64,000 bases of DNA from an uncultured Eubacterium sp. (GTDB lineage Bacteria > Bacillota > Clostridia > Lachnospirales > Lachnospiraceae), in assembly GCA_958446835.1 (NCBI GenBank), contig CAUCXT010000014.1, positions 5,474-69,473 on the forward strand. Direction: 5' to 3'. The position numbers and the translations under genes were made by a program. The stretch's first letter is position 1; every line of letters starts with the position of its first letter. Below are positions 1 through 9,327 of this stretch, piece after piece. Below the pieces are notes generated by a model. It saw only the letters and a program-made list of their open reading frames with translations. It was not told the DNA's origin and did no database searches.

Positions 1-146
1 ACATAGTGATATTCGGTGAAAATGAAAAATGGGTGGTTGACCATTTTGCCTCCAAGGCTGTGAACAGCCCATTTTTAGGCTGGGAGCTGCCGGGGAAGGT
101 GCATTTTACAATCTGTGATGGGAAGATTGTGTATGCCGGGAAATAG
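1..146 (+). CDS. pyrC: Dihydroorotase, C-terminal fragment (cut by window edge)
   Basis: The frame open from base 3 to the TAG at 144-146 ends with NSPFLGWELPGKVHFTICDG followed by KIVYAGK. This matches the usual C-terminus of class I dihydroorotases, in which a conserved GxxLxGKVxYTIxxGxIVY stretch closes the amidohydrolase fold. The enzyme cyclises carbamoyl-aspartate in pyrimidine synthesis. Only about 47 residues are in the window, so no metal ligands can be checked. The family call rests on this tail alone. Confidence 0.75.
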   Translation, partial: IVIFGENEKWVVDHFASKAVNSPFLGWELPGKVHFTICDGKIVYAGK

Positions 147-175
147 GCGGATTGCATTTACTGATTACCTATAAT

Positions 176-482
176 GATTCCGGTGTCAAAACATGCTCAT
201 CTGGTCTATGAGTGTATAACGTATTATATTTATGCATATCAGCTCCGTTGTCCGAAGCAAGATGTTCTAAGAACTCTGATAAAGGTATTCTATATGTTCG
301 CCACCGAAGCAAAGCATACATCCCTGTATGCATTGCTTCTAAAGCAGCATCCATGCTGCTTTTGGCTAGGTTACTTAGCAGAGTTCTAAGAACATCTAAG
401 CTTCTCCCAAAGGTCGTGATATGCATAAATATAATACGTTATACACATCTAGGTATGCACAGCATGTTTTGACACCGGAATC
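176..482. repeat. 307-bp structured inverted-repeat element, copy 1
   Basis: A non-coding element that recurs at 51226-51529. The outermost 22 bases (GATTCCGGTGTCAAAACATGCT) are exactly complementary to the last 22. A second arm at 213-241 pairs perfectly over 29 bp with 417-445. A third pairing joins GATGTTCTAAGAACTCTG near 261 with its complement near 379. The centre has two hairpins, GAAGCAA..TTGCTTC around a CATACAT/TGTATG stem and AAGCAGCAT/ATGCTGCTT. Several short open frames cross it on both strands, but they follow the palindrome and are not credible genes. It may be a structured RNA or a miniature inverted-repeat element. Confidence 0.85.
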
Positions 483-517
483 CTGTAACATTATGTATGA
501 AGAAGGGAGCCTGCGGC

Positions 518-1954
518 ATGATAGGTCATGTGATGAAAATATATAAGAACAGCGGTCTTAAGCCTGCGCTCAAGGCGGCGCTGCATGACATTGGTGCGGG
601 TGCGTCAAGGCGCAGGCAGGCACTTTTTTATGCGCGCAGCTTATTTTCCGAGGAGCAGAGGGAAGCTACGGAGCTTTCTGGATATTGCATAGTTAAGATC
701 GGTGGTGTGAAGCTCCACAGGGATATGGTCTGTGAGCTTAACAAGGTCATAGAGGAGAGACAGCCGGCAGTTATCTATATGGATGAGCTGCGAGACGGTG
801 AGCTCTTGTATAAGCCGGACTATGCGCCGGACAATCTTGCCGCGCACAATTATATCGGAAACTGCGTGGTGGTGAGACGCGACCTGATGGATGACTGCGC
901 TGTGAAGCTGTCCGGCGAAGCCTCACTCTGGAGCTTTAATAAATATATATGCGGCAGGTGCCGTGAGGAAGAGATAGCGCACGTAAGCCGTGCGCTTTTT
1001 GAGGATAATGGTCATATAAGTGACGATGGAGATAACATAAATGATACATCACAGGATAACGTGAAGGATTGTATAGATAATAGTTTGGGCAATGTATCAA
1101 ATAGCGAACATTGCTCAATGATTTCGGTGATTATTCCAAACTATGAACATGCGGATGACCTGCGAAGGTGTGTTGAGTCGCTTCTCTATATAAATACCTA
1201 TAAAAATATTGAGATAATCATTGTTGAGAATAACAGCACATCGAAAGAAATTTTTTCCTACTATGATGAGCTTCTAAGGGAACATCCAGAAGTGATAAGG
1301 CTTGAAAAATGGGAGGGAAGCTTCAACTATTCCGCTATAAACAATTACGGTGCTTCACGCGCTAATGGTGAGCTTTTGCTGTTGCTGAACAATGACACGA
1401 AGATTATTGAGCCGAATTCGCTGTGGGCTATGGCAGAATACGCTGTGAGAGATAACACTGGAGCGGTTGGTGCGTGTCTGCTCTATGCGGATAAGACTGT
1501 CCAGCATGCCGGTGTCATAGTCGGGATAGGACCGGACATGACGGCGGTTCATCCTAATTCGGGTGTATGTTTTATTGAAAAAGGATACCGTGACAGTATT
1601 CATCATGTGCAGAACTATTCTGCCGTGACAGGTGCGTGTCTTATGATAAAAAAAGAGCTTTTTGACAAGCTGGGCGGGCTTGATGAGGAGCTTGCGGTCG
1701 CATATAATGACGTTGATTTCTGCCTGAGACTGAGGAGAAGGGGGCTGCTGAACGTGTACGTTCCGCAGGCACTTCTTTTTCACTATGAATCGAAGTCAAG
1801 AGGCTACGATGACAAGGGCGAGAGGCATGAGAGGTTCCTTCGCGAATCGCAGTTGTTCTGCGACAGATGGCAGAATATTATAGATGATGGGGACCCGTAT
1901 TATAATGTAAATCTTTCCAAGGAAGTACCTTGGAAACCGGAAATAAAATTGTGA
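518..1954 (+). CDS. Family 2 glycosyltransferase, two-part
   Basis: Predicted GT-A fold glycosyltransferase (478 aa) acting at the cytoplasmic membrane face on a surface polysaccharide. The canonical domain starts near residue 205 with MISVIIPNYEHADDLRRCVE, has a DxD-type NNDT segment, an AVTGACLMIK acceptor-side motif and YNDVDFCLRLRRRG. The first 200 residues are odd: YMDELRDGELLYKPDYAPDN and the following NYIGNCVVVRRDL resemble the second half of a GT2 domain without its nucleotide-binding half. ATG 518 is preferred over ATG 497 because AGGGAG lies 8 nt upstream of it. It is the first of three GT2 genes in a row. The sugar is not predictable. Confidence 0.8.
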   Translation: MIGHVMKIYKNSGLKPALKAALHDIGAGASRRRQALFYARSLFSEEQREATELSGYCIVKIGGVKLHRDMVCELNKVIEERQPAVIYMDELRDGELLYKPDYAPDNLAAHNYIGNCVVVRRDLMDDCAVKLSGEASLWSFNKYICGRCREEEIAHVSRALFEDNGHISDDGDNINDTSQDNVKDCIDNSLGNVSNSEHCSMISVIIPNYEHADDLRRCVESLLYINTYKNIEIIIVENNSTSKEIFSYYDELLREHPEVIRLEKWEGSFNYSAINNYGASRANGELLLLLNNDTKIIEPNSLWAMAEYAVRDNTGAVGACLLYADKTVQHAGVIVGIGPDMTAVHPNSGVCFIEKGYRDSIHHVQNYSAVTGACLMIKKELFDKLGGLDEELAVAYNDVDFCLRLRRRGLLNVYVPQALLFHYESKSRGYDDKGERHERFLRESQLFCDRWQNIIDDGDPYYNVNLSKEVPWKPEIKL

Positions 1955-2051
1955 AACGCAATGATGATAAAAATTATGACGATAGTATGCAAAAAAAGAT
2001 AGAATTGATTATAAAAGGCAATTAATAGAGCTTAGGAAAGGCGGTTGTACA

Positions 2052-3584
2052 ATGGCTTCTAATATATATAAAATAAAAAAGGCGGCTGCGTATATTAAGC
2101 ATTACGGACCGGACAAGCTTGCCAAGAAAGCGATTGGAAAGCTTATCGACAAGGACGGCTACAGTGAACATTTTTCGGAGCTTGTGTCCGATGATGAGGA
2201 GCTGTTCTTTGAGAGAGGGCGCAATTTTAAGAGAAAGCCGTTAATCAGTGTCCTTGTTCCGGTGTACAATCCGCCGGTTGCATATTTTAAGGAGATGCTC
2301 CTTTCGGTGATAAACCAGACATATTTTAACTGGCAGCTCTGCCTTGTGGATGCGGGAACGGATAAGCAGCGCGCCGTTGTCGATGAGATAGCGGACGGCG
2401 ATGAGCGCGTGTGCTATACGGAGATAGATAATGCCGGGATAGCGGAGAATACGAACGCGGCACTTGCGATGGCGAAGGGTGAGTATATAGCTCTTCTTGA
2501 CAATGACGATACCCTGTCATCGGATGCGCTGTACCGCATGGTCGAGATGATAAACCGCGAAAATGCGGACTGCCTTTATTCCGATGAGGACAAGATGGAC
2601 GGCGAGGGGAAAAAACACTTCTGTCCACATGTCAAGCCTGATTTCAACCCGCAGCTTTTACGAAGCAACAATTATATCTGCCATCTTTTTGTAGTGAGGA
2701 CGGAGCTTGCGCGTGAGGTTGGAGGATTTTCCAAGACTTATGACGGCGCACAGGACTATGATTTTATCTTAAAGTGCACCGAAAAAGCGGAAAAGATTTC
2801 CCATGTAAACCGTGTGCTCTACCACTGGCGCACCCATGAGAGTTCGACATCTGCCAATCCGCTGTCTAAGCTGTACGCATACGAGGCGGGCCAAAAAGCC
2901 ATAGAGGCTCATCTTGAGAGAATGGGAATCGCGGGCAGGGTAAGCATGCTTGATGACATGGGCTTTTACCGGGTTGAGTATGGGGAGAATAATGCCGGGA
3001 ATTACGGCGAAGGTGGCAGCGGCAATAGTAAAGCTTCCCCGGTACTTGTTGTTGCCACAGGCGTTAAGGACAATGACACCGCGCAGAAGTATTTTAAGTA
3101 TCTAAGAAAAAATACCGATTATGAAAATATGCAGATGTGCGCGATGGGCGAGCTTGACGCGGCAAGACTTGAGCAGTACACGAGCGATTATTTTTGTATC
3201 CTGATGTGCGGCATAAAGCCCGAAAAGCGTGACTGGCTTAAAAGCCTTGTGGAGGAAGCGGATGTATTAGGTGCGGACGCAATCGCCGCCAAGCTTCTTG
3301 TAAAGCAGGCATTTCCTCTGTGTAATAAGATAAACAGAAGCTTCATAGTGTATTCCGGCGATGACTATAAGGACAGCTTTGGAGGGGTTCACGTAAATGC
3401 CGGAAAACCGGGATGGTATAAAGGAAATTTTAACAGAAATATATTACAGCAGAATATAAAGGCTCTGCCAAAGACGGCAATACTTGTGCGCCGCGGTGAG
3501 CTTATGAGACTTCTTGCCGACGGCTGGAAGGCGGAAGAGGGAAAAATGTACCTGTATGAGCCGGGAGTTGAGCTTTATAAGTGA
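2052..3584 (+). CDS. Family 2 glycosyltransferase
   Basis: 510-aa GT2 protein. The GT-A domain spans about residues 62-280: LISVLVPVYNPP near the start, ALLDNDDT carrying the metal-binding DxD, YSDEDK, and the acceptor-side YDGAQDYDFILKCTEK followed by HVNRVLYHWRTH. This order is typical of rhamnosyl or galactosyl transferases of O-antigen or cell-wall polysaccharide clusters. Residues 300-510 have no recognisable motif and may be a degenerate second transferase domain. A good purine-rich ribosome site (AGGAAAGGCGG) precedes the ATG. It lies between two other GT2 genes, suggesting successive steps on one glycan. Confidence 0.82.
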   Translation: MASNIYKIKKAAAYIKHYGPDKLAKKAIGKLIDKDGYSEHFSELVSDDEELFFERGRNFKRKPLISVLVPVYNPPVAYFKEMLLSVINQTYFNWQLCLVDAGTDKQRAVVDEIADGDERVCYTEIDNAGIAENTNAALAMAKGEYIALLDNDDTLSSDALYRMVEMINRENADCLYSDEDKMDGEGKKHFCPHVKPDFNPQLLRSNNYICHLFVVRTELAREVGGFSKTYDGAQDYDFILKCTEKAEKISHVNRVLYHWRTHESSTSANPLSKLYAYEAGQKAIEAHLERMGIAGRVSMLDDMGFYRVEYGENNAGNYGEGGSGNSKASPVLVVATGVKDNDTAQKYFKYLRKNTDYENMQMCAMGELDAARLEQYTSDYFCILMCGIKPEKRDWLKSLVEEADVLGADAIAAKLLVKQAFPLCNKINRSFIVYSGDDYKDSFGGVHVNAGKPGWYKGNFNRNILQQNIKALPKTAILVRRGELMRLLADGWKAEEGKMYLYEPGVELYK

Positions 3585-3640
3585 TATGCTGTAATTGTTT
3601 TGCATTATGCCTAGTTTTTTAATATGGAATGGAGAATATT

Positions 3641-4606
3641 ATGGTCAGTGTAGTTATTCCGAATTATAATGGAGAGCGTTTTTTGAAGGATTGTCTGGAA
3701 GCATTAAAGAGACAGACATACGAGGATATGGAGGTTATTCTGGTCGACAATGCCTCAACAGACGATAGTGTGGAGCTGGCACAAAAGCTGTATCCGTGGA
3801 TAAGGGTTGTTAAGCTTGATGACAACACAGGCTTTGCATACGCCGTAAACCGTGGCATAGAGGCGGCAGAGGGCGAATATGTGCTGCTGCTTAACAATGA
3901 CACCATAGTGTTTCCTAATTTTGTCAAAAACCAGTACAAGATGATTAAGGGCAAGCCGGACGTGTTCTCATGCTCTGCGCTTATGATTCAGAACGCAGAC
4001 CATGAGCTTGTGGACGATGCCGGCGATGAGCTTGCAGCCCTTGGCTGGGGCTTTGCTCCGGATAGGGACAAGCCTGTGTCAAGCTGCATGGTGCCGCATG
4101 AGGTGTTCTCCTCCTGCGCCGGTGCCGCCATATACAGAAAATCAGTTTTTGATGAGATTGGCTTGTTCGATGAGAGCTTTTTTGCATACCTTGAAGATAT
4201 GGATATAGGCTACAGGGCAAGGCTGGCGGGCTATAGAAATCTATACAATCCGTACGCGAAGGTGTATCACCTTGGCAGCGCCTCAAGCGGCTCAAGACAC
4301 AATGCCTTCAAGGTGGAGCTGTCTGCGCGAAACAGCATGTATATGCTTAGAAAGAACATGCCTGCATGGCAGATGGTGCTTAACGTGCCGTTTATCGCGG
4401 CAGGAATTATCATAAAGACGGTATATTTTGCAAGGAAGGGGCTTGTGAAGGCGTACTTAAAAGGTATTGTAAAAGGGCTGTCCGGTAAGCTTAAGGATAC
4501 TTCCAAAAATGCGGGCGGAAAAAAACATAAGGGTACAAGTTTTGCAACGTATTTAGGGCTTCAGATGTGGCTGTTCAGAGGGATGGCTAAGAGGGTGAAA
4601 AAATAA
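3641..4606 (+). CDS. Family 2 glycosyltransferase with C-terminal membrane-associated tail
   Basis: A roughly 321-aa rhamnosyltransferase-like GT2. It begins directly with the nucleotide-binding strand VSVVIPNYNGERFLKDCLEA, then LVDNASTDDS, LLLNNDTIVF (DxD region), AAIYRKSVFDEIGLFDESFF and YLEDMDIGYRARLAG, which is the usual ED-containing acceptor motif. A hydrophobic, basic C-terminal segment (VPFIAAGIIIKTVYFARKG) probably anchors it to the membrane. GGAG lies 6 nt before ATG 3641; an in-frame ATG at 3629 would add four residues. It is the last of the three tandem transferase genes. Confidence 0.85.
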   Translation: MVSVVIPNYNGERFLKDCLEALKRQTYEDMEVILVDNASTDDSVELAQKLYPWIRVVKLDDNTGFAYAVNRGIEAAEGEYVLLLNNDTIVFPNFVKNQYKMIKGKPDVFSCSALMIQNADHELVDDAGDELAALGWGFAPDRDKPVSSCMVPHEVFSSCAGAAIYRKSVFDEIGLFDESFFAYLEDMDIGYRARLAGYRNLYNPYAKVYHLGSASSGSRHNAFKVELSARNSMYMLRKNMPAWQMVLNVPFIAAGIIIKTVYFARKGLVKAYLKGIVKGLSGKLKDTSKNAGGKKHKGTSFATYLGLQMWLFRGMAKRVKK

Positions 4607-4691
4607 ATTATAGGGTTTCTTCAAATGTCATGGTAAAATCTAAAAAGCATATGTAAAATAGACATATCTAAATATCTAAGGGGGTAAAGCC

Positions 4692-5087
4692 ATGGAGAGA
4701 ACGGTAAGAGGTTGGTCAATTCTGTATATGTTGTTTGGTGTAGCAGGTGCCATCATGGGTTTGGTGCAGCTTGTAGACGAGACCGGCGGAGCGGTTGTGA
4801 TGAATCAGCTTGGAGAGACATGGATAAGGTCGGGCGGTGATTTCGGGACGGTGGTATATCTGCTGGTTGTTGTTGCACTTGCGGCTGTGAGAATAGCGCT
4901 GGGTGTTATGGGGCTTAAATTCGCCTCACTTGATAAAGTGTGGAAGCCTATACTGGTGCTCTCAATCGTACATATAGCGTTGTCGGTAATTTCGCTCAAT
5001 ATTGGTGCGATTATAGTTGCGGCTGTGGGATTGTTCATATATGCAATGTATTATAATATGGATTACAAGGCTTTCTATGGTTTGTAA
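4692..5087 (+). CDS. Small four-helix membrane protein of unknown function
   Basis: A 131-aa protein made almost entirely of hydrophobic segments: about residues 7-27, 50-77, 85-105 and 107-125. It has no recognisable catalytic motif. The ATG follows AAGGGGG at good spacing. The lipoprotein gene starts 12 nt after its stop, so the two are probably co-transcribed. Small polytopic proteins like this are common in Firmicutes as uncharacterised membrane proteins. No function can be assigned. Confidence 0.7.
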   Translation: MERTVRGWSILYMLFGVAGAIMGLVQLVDETGGAVVMNQLGETWIRSGGDFGTVVYLLVVVALAAVRIALGVMGLKFASLDKVWKPILVLSIVHIALSVISLNIGAIIVAAVGLFIYAMYYNMDYKAFYGL

Positions 5088-5099
5088 GAGGGTGTGCAA

Positions 5100-5828
5100 A
5101 TGAAAAATCGTATTTTATGCAGTATTATCTTAACAATGTTCCTTCTAACCTCATGCAACCACTCTGCCACAGGCGTCACATATCCGAAGATTTCGGAGAA
5201 CAGATTCAATTATGTAAGGAATGATATGACGCAGGTAAGCTGGTCGACGCTTCTGCTAAATTATGACGGAAAAATATACACAGGAACTATTTTACAGAGC
5301 GATGGCGCGAGCTTTGACACGGTGTGCGACAAAGAGCTTGGCGTTGTGTATGGCTATGACGGCGTGTTCTGGGCGGACAGTGAGGAGAAAATCACAGCAG
5401 TGGAAGCGCAGGCGCAGGTATATTCTGTCAAGGGGTATGATTCGGATTTCAGGCTGTGTATTTACAGGGAGGACAGCGACATACTGTTTCTGTTTGAGAA
5501 CCTTAACGGTGTGACGGTCAGCAAGGGCAGTGATGTCTTTGAAAAAAAGCTCAGACTCAATGAGTATGAGACGGTTGAAGTGGTAAAGGATGGCAGGACT
5601 GCGGATGAGAAGCTTGATGTTGATAGCTTTTTGACACAGATTTTTGAGGCTGATATGCTTCCGCTCAGTGAAAATGAGAGCATACAGGAGGGAAAGGAAT
5701 GTCTGTATGAAATTGTATTTTATGACAGGGCAGGCATACCAAATACCCTGAAGGTGTGTGATGGCGGATATGTGGTATATGAGGCATTGGGAGCCGACAG
5801 CGCCTACAGATTCTTAGTGAAAATATAA
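5100..5828 (+). CDS. Secreted lipoprotein of unknown function
   Basis: 242 aa with a type II signal peptide: basic MKNR, a hydrophobic ILCSIILTMFLL core and an LTSC lipobox, so Cys of about position 19 should be lipidated and the protein held outside the membrane. The rest is a soluble beta-rich-looking domain with no motif I recognise. AGAGGG sits 7 nt before ATG 5100; an upstream GTG at 5094 in the same frame is less likely. It follows the small membrane protein closely and is separated from the next gene by a terminator. Confidence 0.72.
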   Translation: MKNRILCSIILTMFLLTSCNHSATGVTYPKISENRFNYVRNDMTQVSWSTLLLNYDGKIYTGTILQSDGASFDTVCDKELGVVYGYDGVFWADSEEKITAVEAQAQVYSVKGYDSDFRLCIYREDSDILFLFENLNGVTVSKGSDVFEKKLRLNEYETVEVVKDGRTADEKLDVDSFLTQIFEADMLPLSENESIQEGKECLYEIVFYDRAGIPNTLKVCDGGYVVYEALGADSAYRFLVKI

Positions 5829-5873
5829 TCGGATATGGTCGGGTGATTATGTCTTGATAAGAGTCCACGGATA

Positions 5874-5904
5874 TGTTAAAATAAATACAATCCGTGGATT
5901 TTTT
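5874..5904 (+). terminator. Intrinsic terminator after lipoprotein gene
   Basis: The inverted repeat TCCACGGAT / ATCCGTGGA is followed directly by six T. It ends the 4692-5828 transcript and separates it from the phosphohexomutase gene. Confidence 0.8.
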
Positions 5905-5999
5905 ATACTGATGACGCGGGATGCGTTTGACACTGTAGAGAAATGAGATTCGCGGAAATGTTTCGTATGCATCTATTGGGGGTGCAGGAAGGAGATAGC

Positions 6000-7730
6000 A
6001 TGTCATACATGGATACCTACAAGCAGTGGTGTGAGAATCCTTACTTTGATGAATCGGTCAGGGAGGAGCTTAAGTCCATCGCAGGTAATGAGAAGGAGAT
6101 TGAGGACAGATTTTACAAGGATTTGGAGTTTGGTACGGGTGGTCTCAGAGGAGTTATCGGATACGGTACTAACAGAATGAATGTCTATACAGTAAGAAGG
6201 GCTACACAGGGACTTGCGAACTTCATTATCAAGGAGGGCGCACAGGACAAGGGTGTTGCTATTGCATTTGACTCAAGAAGAATGTCACCTGAGTTCTCAG
6301 ACGAGGCTGCACTTTGCCTTGCCGCTAACGGAATCAAGGCCTACATATTCCCATCACTTCGCCCGACACCGGAGCTTTCATTTGCAGTGAGATATCTTGG
6401 ATGTACAGCAGGTATCGTTGTAACAGCCAGCCACAATCCACCTGAGTATAACGGCTACAAGGTATACTGGGAGGACGGTGCACAGATTACAGCGCCTAAG
6501 GACAAGCAGATTATAACGGAAGTACTCAATGTTACTGATTTCAATACGGTTAAGACTATGGACAAGGAGGCTGCTAAGGCAGCAGGCCTTTACAATGTAA
6601 TAGGCTCCGACCTTGATGATGCTTATATTGCAGAGCTCAAGAAGCAGATTGTTAACCCTGATGTAATCAAGGAGATGGGTAAGACAATGACTATCGTCTA
6701 TACACCTCTTCACGGCACAGGTAACATTCCGGCAAGAAGAGTTCTGAAGGAAATCGGTTTTGAGAATGTATATGTTGTTCCTGAGCAGGAGCTTCCTGAT
6801 GGCAACTTCCCTACAGTAAGCTATCCTAACCCTGAGGATCCGGCAGCATTCACACTTGCGCTCAAGCTTGCCAAGGAGAAGAATGCGGACGTTGTCCTTG
6901 CGACAGACCCTGATGCGGACAGACTCGGCGTTTACGCTAAGGATTCCAAGACAGGTGAGTATGTGTCATTTACAGGTAATATGTCCGGTATGCTTATCGC
7001 AGAGTACCTTCTCTCACAGAAGAAGGCTAAGGGACTTATTCCGGCTAACGGCGCATTGGTTAAGACTATCGTTTCAACCAATATGGCTGATGCGGTTGCC
7101 AAGGAGTATAACCTCAAGCTTATAGAGGTTTTAACTGGATTTAAGTATATCGGAGAGCAGATTAAGTTCTTCGAGCAGCAGCATACCTATGAGTATATGT
7201 TCGGTTTCGAGGAGAGCTACGGCTGTCTTGTCGGAACACATGCAAGAGATAAGGATGCCATCGTTGCTGTTATGGCTCTGTGTGAGGCAGCAGCATACTA
7301 CAAGAAGCAGGGACTTACTCTCTGGGATCAGATGGTCAATATCTATGAGAAGTACGGCTATTACAGAGAGGGACTTAAGTCAATCACACTCAAGGGCGTT
7401 GAGGGTGTAGCTAAGATTAAGGAGATGCTTGATAATCTTCGTGAGCACACTCCTGAGAAGTTCGGTGACTTCACTGTGCTTTCAGCAAGAGATTATGACA
7501 GGGATGTGATTGTTGACATGAAGACAGGCGAGAAGAAGCCTACAGGTCTTCCTAAGTCCAATGTTCTCTATTATGACCTCAATGACGGTGCATGGTGCTG
7601 TGCAAGACCATCGGGAACAGAGCCTAAGGTTAAGTTCTACATGGGCGTTAAGGGTACAAGCTTCGACGATGCACAGACTAAGCTTGCCGCATTATCGGAC
7701 GCGGTTATGAAGGTTGTTGCAGGTGAATAA
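6000..7730 (+). CDS. Phosphoglucomutase/phosphomannomutase (alpha-D-phosphohexomutase)
   Basis: Interconverts glucose-1-phosphate and glucose-6-phosphate, or the mannose equivalents, supplying sugar nucleotides for the glycosyltransferases in this window. All four family signatures are visible in 576 aa: TASHNPPEYNGYKVYW with the phosphoserine, DPDADRLGV metal loop, GFEESYGCLVG sugar loop and RPSGTEPKVKFY phosphate loop. Size and motifs fit the bacterial PGM2/PgcA group. ATG 6000 is chosen because AAGGAG lies 5 nt upstream; an in-frame ATG at 5943 would add 19 unconserved residues. Codon use looks that of a well-expressed gene. Confidence 0.93.
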   Translation: MSYMDTYKQWCENPYFDESVREELKSIAGNEKEIEDRFYKDLEFGTGGLRGVIGYGTNRMNVYTVRRATQGLANFIIKEGAQDKGVAIAFDSRRMSPEFSDEAALCLAANGIKAYIFPSLRPTPELSFAVRYLGCTAGIVVTASHNPPEYNGYKVYWEDGAQITAPKDKQIITEVLNVTDFNTVKTMDKEAAKAAGLYNVIGSDLDDAYIAELKKQIVNPDVIKEMGKTMTIVYTPLHGTGNIPARRVLKEIGFENVYVVPEQELPDGNFPTVSYPNPEDPAAFTLALKLAKEKNADVVLATDPDADRLGVYAKDSKTGEYVSFTGNMSGMLIAEYLLSQKKAKGLIPANGALVKTIVSTNMADAVAKEYNLKLIEVLTGFKYIGEQIKFFEQQHTYEYMFGFEESYGCLVGTHARDKDAIVAVMALCEAAAYYKKQGLTLWDQMVNIYEKYGYYREGLKSITLKGVEGVAKIKEMLDNLREHTPEKFGDFTVLSARDYDRDVIVDMKTGEKKPTGLPKSNVLYYDLNDGAWCCARPSGTEPKVKFYMGVKGTSFDDAQTKLAALSDAVMKVVAGE

Positions 7731-7782
7731 ATACATTCAATTGAAGAAGATACATTGAATTGATAATGATTTATACCTATTG

Positions 7783-7815
7783 TGAGGCTGGCATATTTGT
7801 AATATGTCAGCCTCA
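7783..7815 (+). terminator. Probable terminator hairpin after phosphohexomutase
   Basis: TGAGGCTGGCATATT pairs with AATATGTCAGCCTCA around a 3-nt loop, with one G-T wobble. A T-run is missing, so it may instead protect the transcript end. Confidence 0.5.
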
Positions 7816-7963
7816 TATAATGCCAAGGTATATGTATAATATAACCTACACGGGTGATTGCCAAACGCAAATTTGCCGGTAAAATTACACAACGTACGGC
7901 TGTCATACACTGCGTTTTACAATTACCTGAAATGATTTATAAAAAGAGGTAATTAAAACCCAC

Positions 7964-9313
7964 ATGAAGGATTTAACACATGGAAAGCCGGCGAGGATAA
8001 TACTGTATTTTGCACTTCCGATTTTGATTGGAAATCTTTTTAACCTTGCCTATAATCTTGCCGACACGCGTATAGTCGGAACTTATCTTGGAAATGATGC
8101 GCTTGCTGCGGTCGGTTCAATAAGCACATTGAATGACCTGCTTGTAGGATTCATTGTCGGGCTTGCGAATGGCTTTGCGGTCATCATGGCACAGCATTTT
8201 GGAAGCGGGGATAAGAATAAATCGAGAAAAGTTTTTGCACTGTCGATTTTAATGGGACTTGTTGTTACTGCTATTGTTGTGGCGGGAAGTCTTATTTTTA
8301 TGGATGGGCTCCTCGACTGGATGAATGTGATGGACGAGCACAGGGAGGCGTCTGTTGCGTATATCACGGTTATCATAGAGGGACTTTTCTTTTCGATTAT
8401 ATACAATGTGCTTGCTGCAAATTTAAGAGCCATAGGGGATGCGTACACACCGCTTATTTTTCTCATAATTTCTGCTGTGCTTAACGTGGCACTGGATATA
8501 CTGTGCGTGAAGTATATGGATATGGGCGTTAGGGGAGCTGCCGTGGCTACTGTTGTGTCACAGGCTGTTTCGGCTGTGCTGTGCTTTGGATATACTTGGA
8601 AAAAATATGCTTTTCTGCATTTTAATATAAAGGATTTTGTGCCTAAAAAGGAATTTGTGAAACCGATGCTTGAAGGCGGCTTGTCGATGGGGCTTATGAA
8701 TTCACTTGTCTCATTCGGTACGCTGTCATTGCAGACGGCTATAAATACATTGGGAACGAACACTATAGTGGCACATGCGGCTACAAGAAAGCTTACGAAT
8801 CTGTATATGCTTCCGTTCAGTGTGCTTGGTACAACCATGGCTACATACAGTGGTCAGAACTATGGTGCCGGAAGGTATGACAGGATACGCGCGGGACTCA
8901 AGGTATCGCTTGGCTGCTCCTACATCTGGTGTGTTATTGTGCTGATTGCGAGCTATACAGTATGTCCGTATCTGATTGTTGCCATCACTGATACCAATAT
9001 AAGGGAGGTTATAGACACAGCCTGCCTGTATCAGCGCTTTGACACATGCTTTTATCTGCTTGTGCCTACTATAACAATACTAAGAAACAGCCTTCAGGGC
9101 ATGGGCGACCATATTACACCTATTTTTTCGAGCGGGCTTGAGCTTGTGGGGAAAGTACTAATCGCTATGCTTCTGACACCGGTAATAGGATATTGGGGCA
9201 TAATCGTTTCAGAGCCTATAGTATGGGCGGTTATGGTTATTCCTCTTATAGTAAGCATGGTCAAAAGGATGAAGCGGGCATTTGTAAATGAGAAAATGAG
9301 GAATAAAAAATAG
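7964..9313 (+). CDS. MATE family efflux transporter
   Basis: A 449-aa polytopic protein with about twelve hydrophobic segments and the MATE layout of two pseudo-symmetric six-helix halves. N-terminal features include FALPILIGNLFNLAYNLADT and VGSISTLNDLLVGF, and the second half starts near GGLSMGLMNSLVSF. Such exporters use Na+ or H+ gradients to expel drugs or metabolites; the substrate cannot be predicted. The likely ribosome site (AGAGGT) is about 13 nt from the ATG and lies in an 8-bp inverted repeat, AATTACCT/AGGTAATT at 7921-7954, which could lower initiation. The gene stands alone. Confidence 0.88.
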   Translation: MKDLTHGKPARIILYFALPILIGNLFNLAYNLADTRIVGTYLGNDALAAVGSISTLNDLLVGFIVGLANGFAVIMAQHFGSGDKNKSRKVFALSILMGLVVTAIVVAGSLIFMDGLLDWMNVMDEHREASVAYITVIIEGLFFSIIYNVLAANLRAIGDAYTPLIFLIISAVLNVALDILCVKYMDMGVRGAAVATVVSQAVSAVLCFGYTWKKYAFLHFNIKDFVPKKEFVKPMLEGGLSMGLMNSLVSFGTLSLQTAINTLGTNTIVAHAATRKLTNLYMLPFSVLGTTMATYSGQNYGAGRYDRIRAGLKVSLGCSYIWCVIVLIASYTVCPYLIVAITDTNIREVIDTACLYQRFDTCFYLLVPTITILRNSLQGMGDHITPIFSSGLELVGKVLIAMLLTPVIGYWGIIVSEPIVWAVMVIPLIVSMVKRMKRAFVNEKMRNKK

Positions 9314-9327
9314 TACATTATTCCGTA

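Noticed and set aside
169..472. Several open frames of 70-86 residues on both strands, repeated at 51219-51447
   Set aside because: They lie within the 0.3-kb palindromic repeat, read through the same arms in opposite directions, and have no proper ribosome sites. The conserved feature is base pairing, not codons.
176..482. Retron non-coding RNA
   Set aside because: The long terminal pairing is suggestive, but no reverse transcriptase gene lies near either copy.
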